A DNA stretch of 8,069 nucleotides, from positions 1-8,069 of the forward strand of contig CAXBCF010000045.1 of NCBI GenBank assembly GCA_963973975.1, read 5' to 3'. The DNA comes from UBA1494_A sp963973975 (GTDB lineage Bacteria > Bacteroidota > Bacteroidia > Flavobacteriales_E > Vicingaceae). Made by a program: the position numbers and the translations under genes. Positions 7,554 through 8,069 of this stretch are shown one piece after another. The notes under the pieces were generated by a model. That model was given only the letters and a program-made list of their open reading frames with translations, did no database searches and was not told the DNA's origin. Position 1 is the first letter of the stretch; every line of letters starts with the position of its first letter.

Positions 7554-7597
7554 AGTTTACAAACTAAAAATATTGTAAACGTTTACATTTACAAATG
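7554..7597. promoter_or_regulatory. Probable autoregulatory operator array (TTTACAAA / TGTAAACGTTTACA)
   Basis: Three overlapping or adjacent palindromes precede the HTH gene: AGTTTACAAACT at 7554-7565, the perfect 14-bp TGTAAACGTTTACA at 7574-7587, and CATTTACAAATG at 7586-7597 (extending to TACATTT...AAATGTA at 7584-7599). The first and third share the core TTTACAAA with the same 2-nt spacer, and their starts are 32 bp apart, about three helical turns. This is what a dimeric Xre-type repressor operator would look like. The regulator itself is inferred from adjacency. Confidence 0.55.
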
Positions 7598-7599
7598 TA
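7592..7599 (-). promoter_or_regulatory. Candidate Bacteroidota -7 promoter element (TACATTTG) for the HTH-Fic operon
   Basis: Read on the - strand, TACATTTG matches the Bacteroidota sigma-ABfr -7 consensus TAnnTTTG exactly. A TTTG word lies 24 nt further upstream, slightly beyond the usual 17-23 nt spacing. Transcription would start near 7585, inside the 14-bp palindrome, giving a leader of about 48 nt and allowing repressor occlusion. No start site is known, so this remains a prediction. Confidence 0.4.
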
Positions 7600-7606
7600 T
7601 AAAAAA

Positions 7607-7624
7607 GTCAACAAATATGTTGAC
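7607..7624. repeat. Inverted repeat GTCAACA-AATA-TGTTGAC
   Basis: Perfect 7-bp arms with a 4-nt centre, flanked by A runs on both sides, just upstream of the predicted promoter of the HTH-Fic operon. Its sequence differs from the TTTACAAA operators, so it may be a separate regulator site. A role as a bidirectional terminator is less likely because of the short, weak stem. Confidence 0.45.
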
Positions 7625-7633
7625 AAAAAATAA

Positions 7634-7659
7634 AAAAGTAAACTTTACTGTTTACTTTT
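7634..7659. repeat. Inverted repeat AAAAGTAAAC / GTTTACTTTT
   Basis: Perfect 10-bp arms around a 6-nt centre (TTTACT). The arms contain the same GTAAAC/GTTTAC words found in the operator array 50-80 bp away, giving five such words between 7555 and 7655. It may be a distal operator or a weak hairpin terminator shielding the operon from readthrough. Confidence 0.5.
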
Positions 7660-7674
7660 AGCTATAAATAAATC

Positions 7675-7814
7675 CAAAAGTCTGTCTTATACCAATTTAG
7701 TTATTAAATGCCGTTAATATAGTTTCTTTAAGTATAATGCCGATATAGATTTTAAGGAGCATTTATGCGACATTTAAAATCATAATCGGTATTAAAACTA
7801 AATTTCGACTTTTG
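7675..7814. repeat. 140-bp nested inverted-repeat element (MITE-like)
   Basis: A non-coding stretch with three nested pairs of arms. The outer pair is CAAAAGTC (7675-7682) and GACTTTTG (7807-7814), both perfect. The middle pair is AATTTAGT (7694-7701) and ACTAAATT (7797-7804), also perfect. The inner pair is 7735-7755 and 7774-7794, with 17 of 21 Watson-Crick pairs. A small GCAT-TT-ATGC hairpin (7759-7768) sits at the tip. The word AATGCCG occurs twice in the left arm (7707 and 7736), so the right arm CGGTATT can pair with either. There is no clear target-site duplication. A decayed MITE or a structured RNA/DNA element are both possible. Confidence 0.5.
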
Positions 7815-7878
7815 AGAATCGATTGTATGAAATTTTTAATTAGTAACTAGCTACCCGAATAATCGATTTTTAATAGAA

Positions 7879-7997
7879 GGTTTTTAGACAGTTTGACGGT
7901 TTGTGTATTTAATTAGTTAGCAATTTTAATGCACAAATCTGTCAAGAAGTGAAAAGCTGTCTGCAAAGCACTTCTCTGTCAATATGTGAATGACCGC
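7879..7997 (+). repeat. Right copy of the diverged direct repeat flanking the HTH-Fic pair
   Basis: Colinear with 6338-6467 through three blocks: 7879-7901, 7916-7961 and 7987-7997. Spacing differs between copies: blocks 1 to 2 are 52 nt apart here and 71 in the left copy. Internal structure includes TTTGTG/CACAAA (7900-7905 with 7932-7937), AGAAGTG/CACTTCT (7945-7951 with 7969-7975) and a direct repeat TCTGTCAA (7938 and 7975). GTATTTAAT (7905-7913) pairs with ATTAAATAC just beyond the repeat (8004-8012). No reading frame is apparent. Confidence 0.55.
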
Positions 7998-8014
7998 CAA
8001 TTGATTAAATACGC

Positions 8015-8029
8015 TGTGCCTGTTGCACA
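8015..8029. repeat. Small hairpin TGTGC-CTGTT-GCACA
   Basis: Five-bp arms around a 5-nt loop, immediately after the right repeat. A looser CAATT/AATTG pair (7998-8002 with 8033-8037) encloses it. It may be the end of the repeat element; no other function is apparent. The sequence from 8041 to 8069 holds nothing recognisable. Confidence 0.3.
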
Positions 8030-8069
8030 ACTAATTGTTGATAAAGATATAGAATTGAATTAAAGTAAT

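Noticed and set aside
7245..7661. + strand reading frame of 138 codons extending past the HTH gene into the palindrome region.
   Set aside because: Mostly antisense to the clear HTH gene; its tail (lysine/asparagine-rich) simply reads through the A+T-rich operator region.

Overview
The window looks like a chromosomal segment from a low-GC member of the Bacteroidota, probably a flavobacterium-like lineage. The evidence is the A+T-rich code, mostly absent Shine-Dalgarno sequences, a TAnnTTTG-type promoter word upstream of the last operon, and protein sequences typical of that phylum (MMPL-type RND exporter, RmlA, short polyprenyl synthetase, TIGR01777-type epimerase). No rRNA, tRNA, CRISPR array or recognisable transposase is present.

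Region 1 (168-5366, + strand) is a tight four-gene operon. An MMPL/RND-type membrane exporter is followed after 21 bp by a glucose-1-phosphate thymidylyltransferase (rfbA/rmlA). A UDP-/dTDP-sugar epimerase/dehydratase follows; it starts at TTG and overlaps rfbA by 14 bp. A short-chain trans-polyprenyl diphosphate synthase begins 2 bp after that. The combination of nucleotide-sugar, prenyl-chain and lipid-exporter genes fits envelope or glycolipid metabolism, but no glycosyltransferase is in view, so this is inference.

Region 2 (5370-6275, - strand) is a TIGR01777-type NAD(P)-dependent epimerase (SDR39U1/YfcH family). It converges on the prenyl synthase with only 3 bp between the two stop codons.

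Region 3 (about 6331-8040) is an accessory segment. Its core is a two-gene, 10-bp-overlapping operon on the - strand. The upstream gene encodes an Xre-type helix-turn-helix protein (mobile mystery protein A type). The downstream gene encodes a Fic-domain protein (mobile mystery protein B type) whose Fic motif has Asn at the usual Asp/Glu position. The promoter side is packed with palindromes sharing GTTTAC/TTTACAAA words, a likely autoregulatory operator array. Beyond it lies a 140-bp nested inverted-repeat (MITE-like) element. The whole unit is bracketed by two diverged, colinear direct repeats (about 6338-6467 and 7879-7997). The pair plus its control region therefore looks like a repeat-flanked cassette set beside housekeeping genes, and this is the most interesting part of the window.

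The first 167 bases hold no gene that can be supported; the sequence after 8040 shows nothing recognisable.
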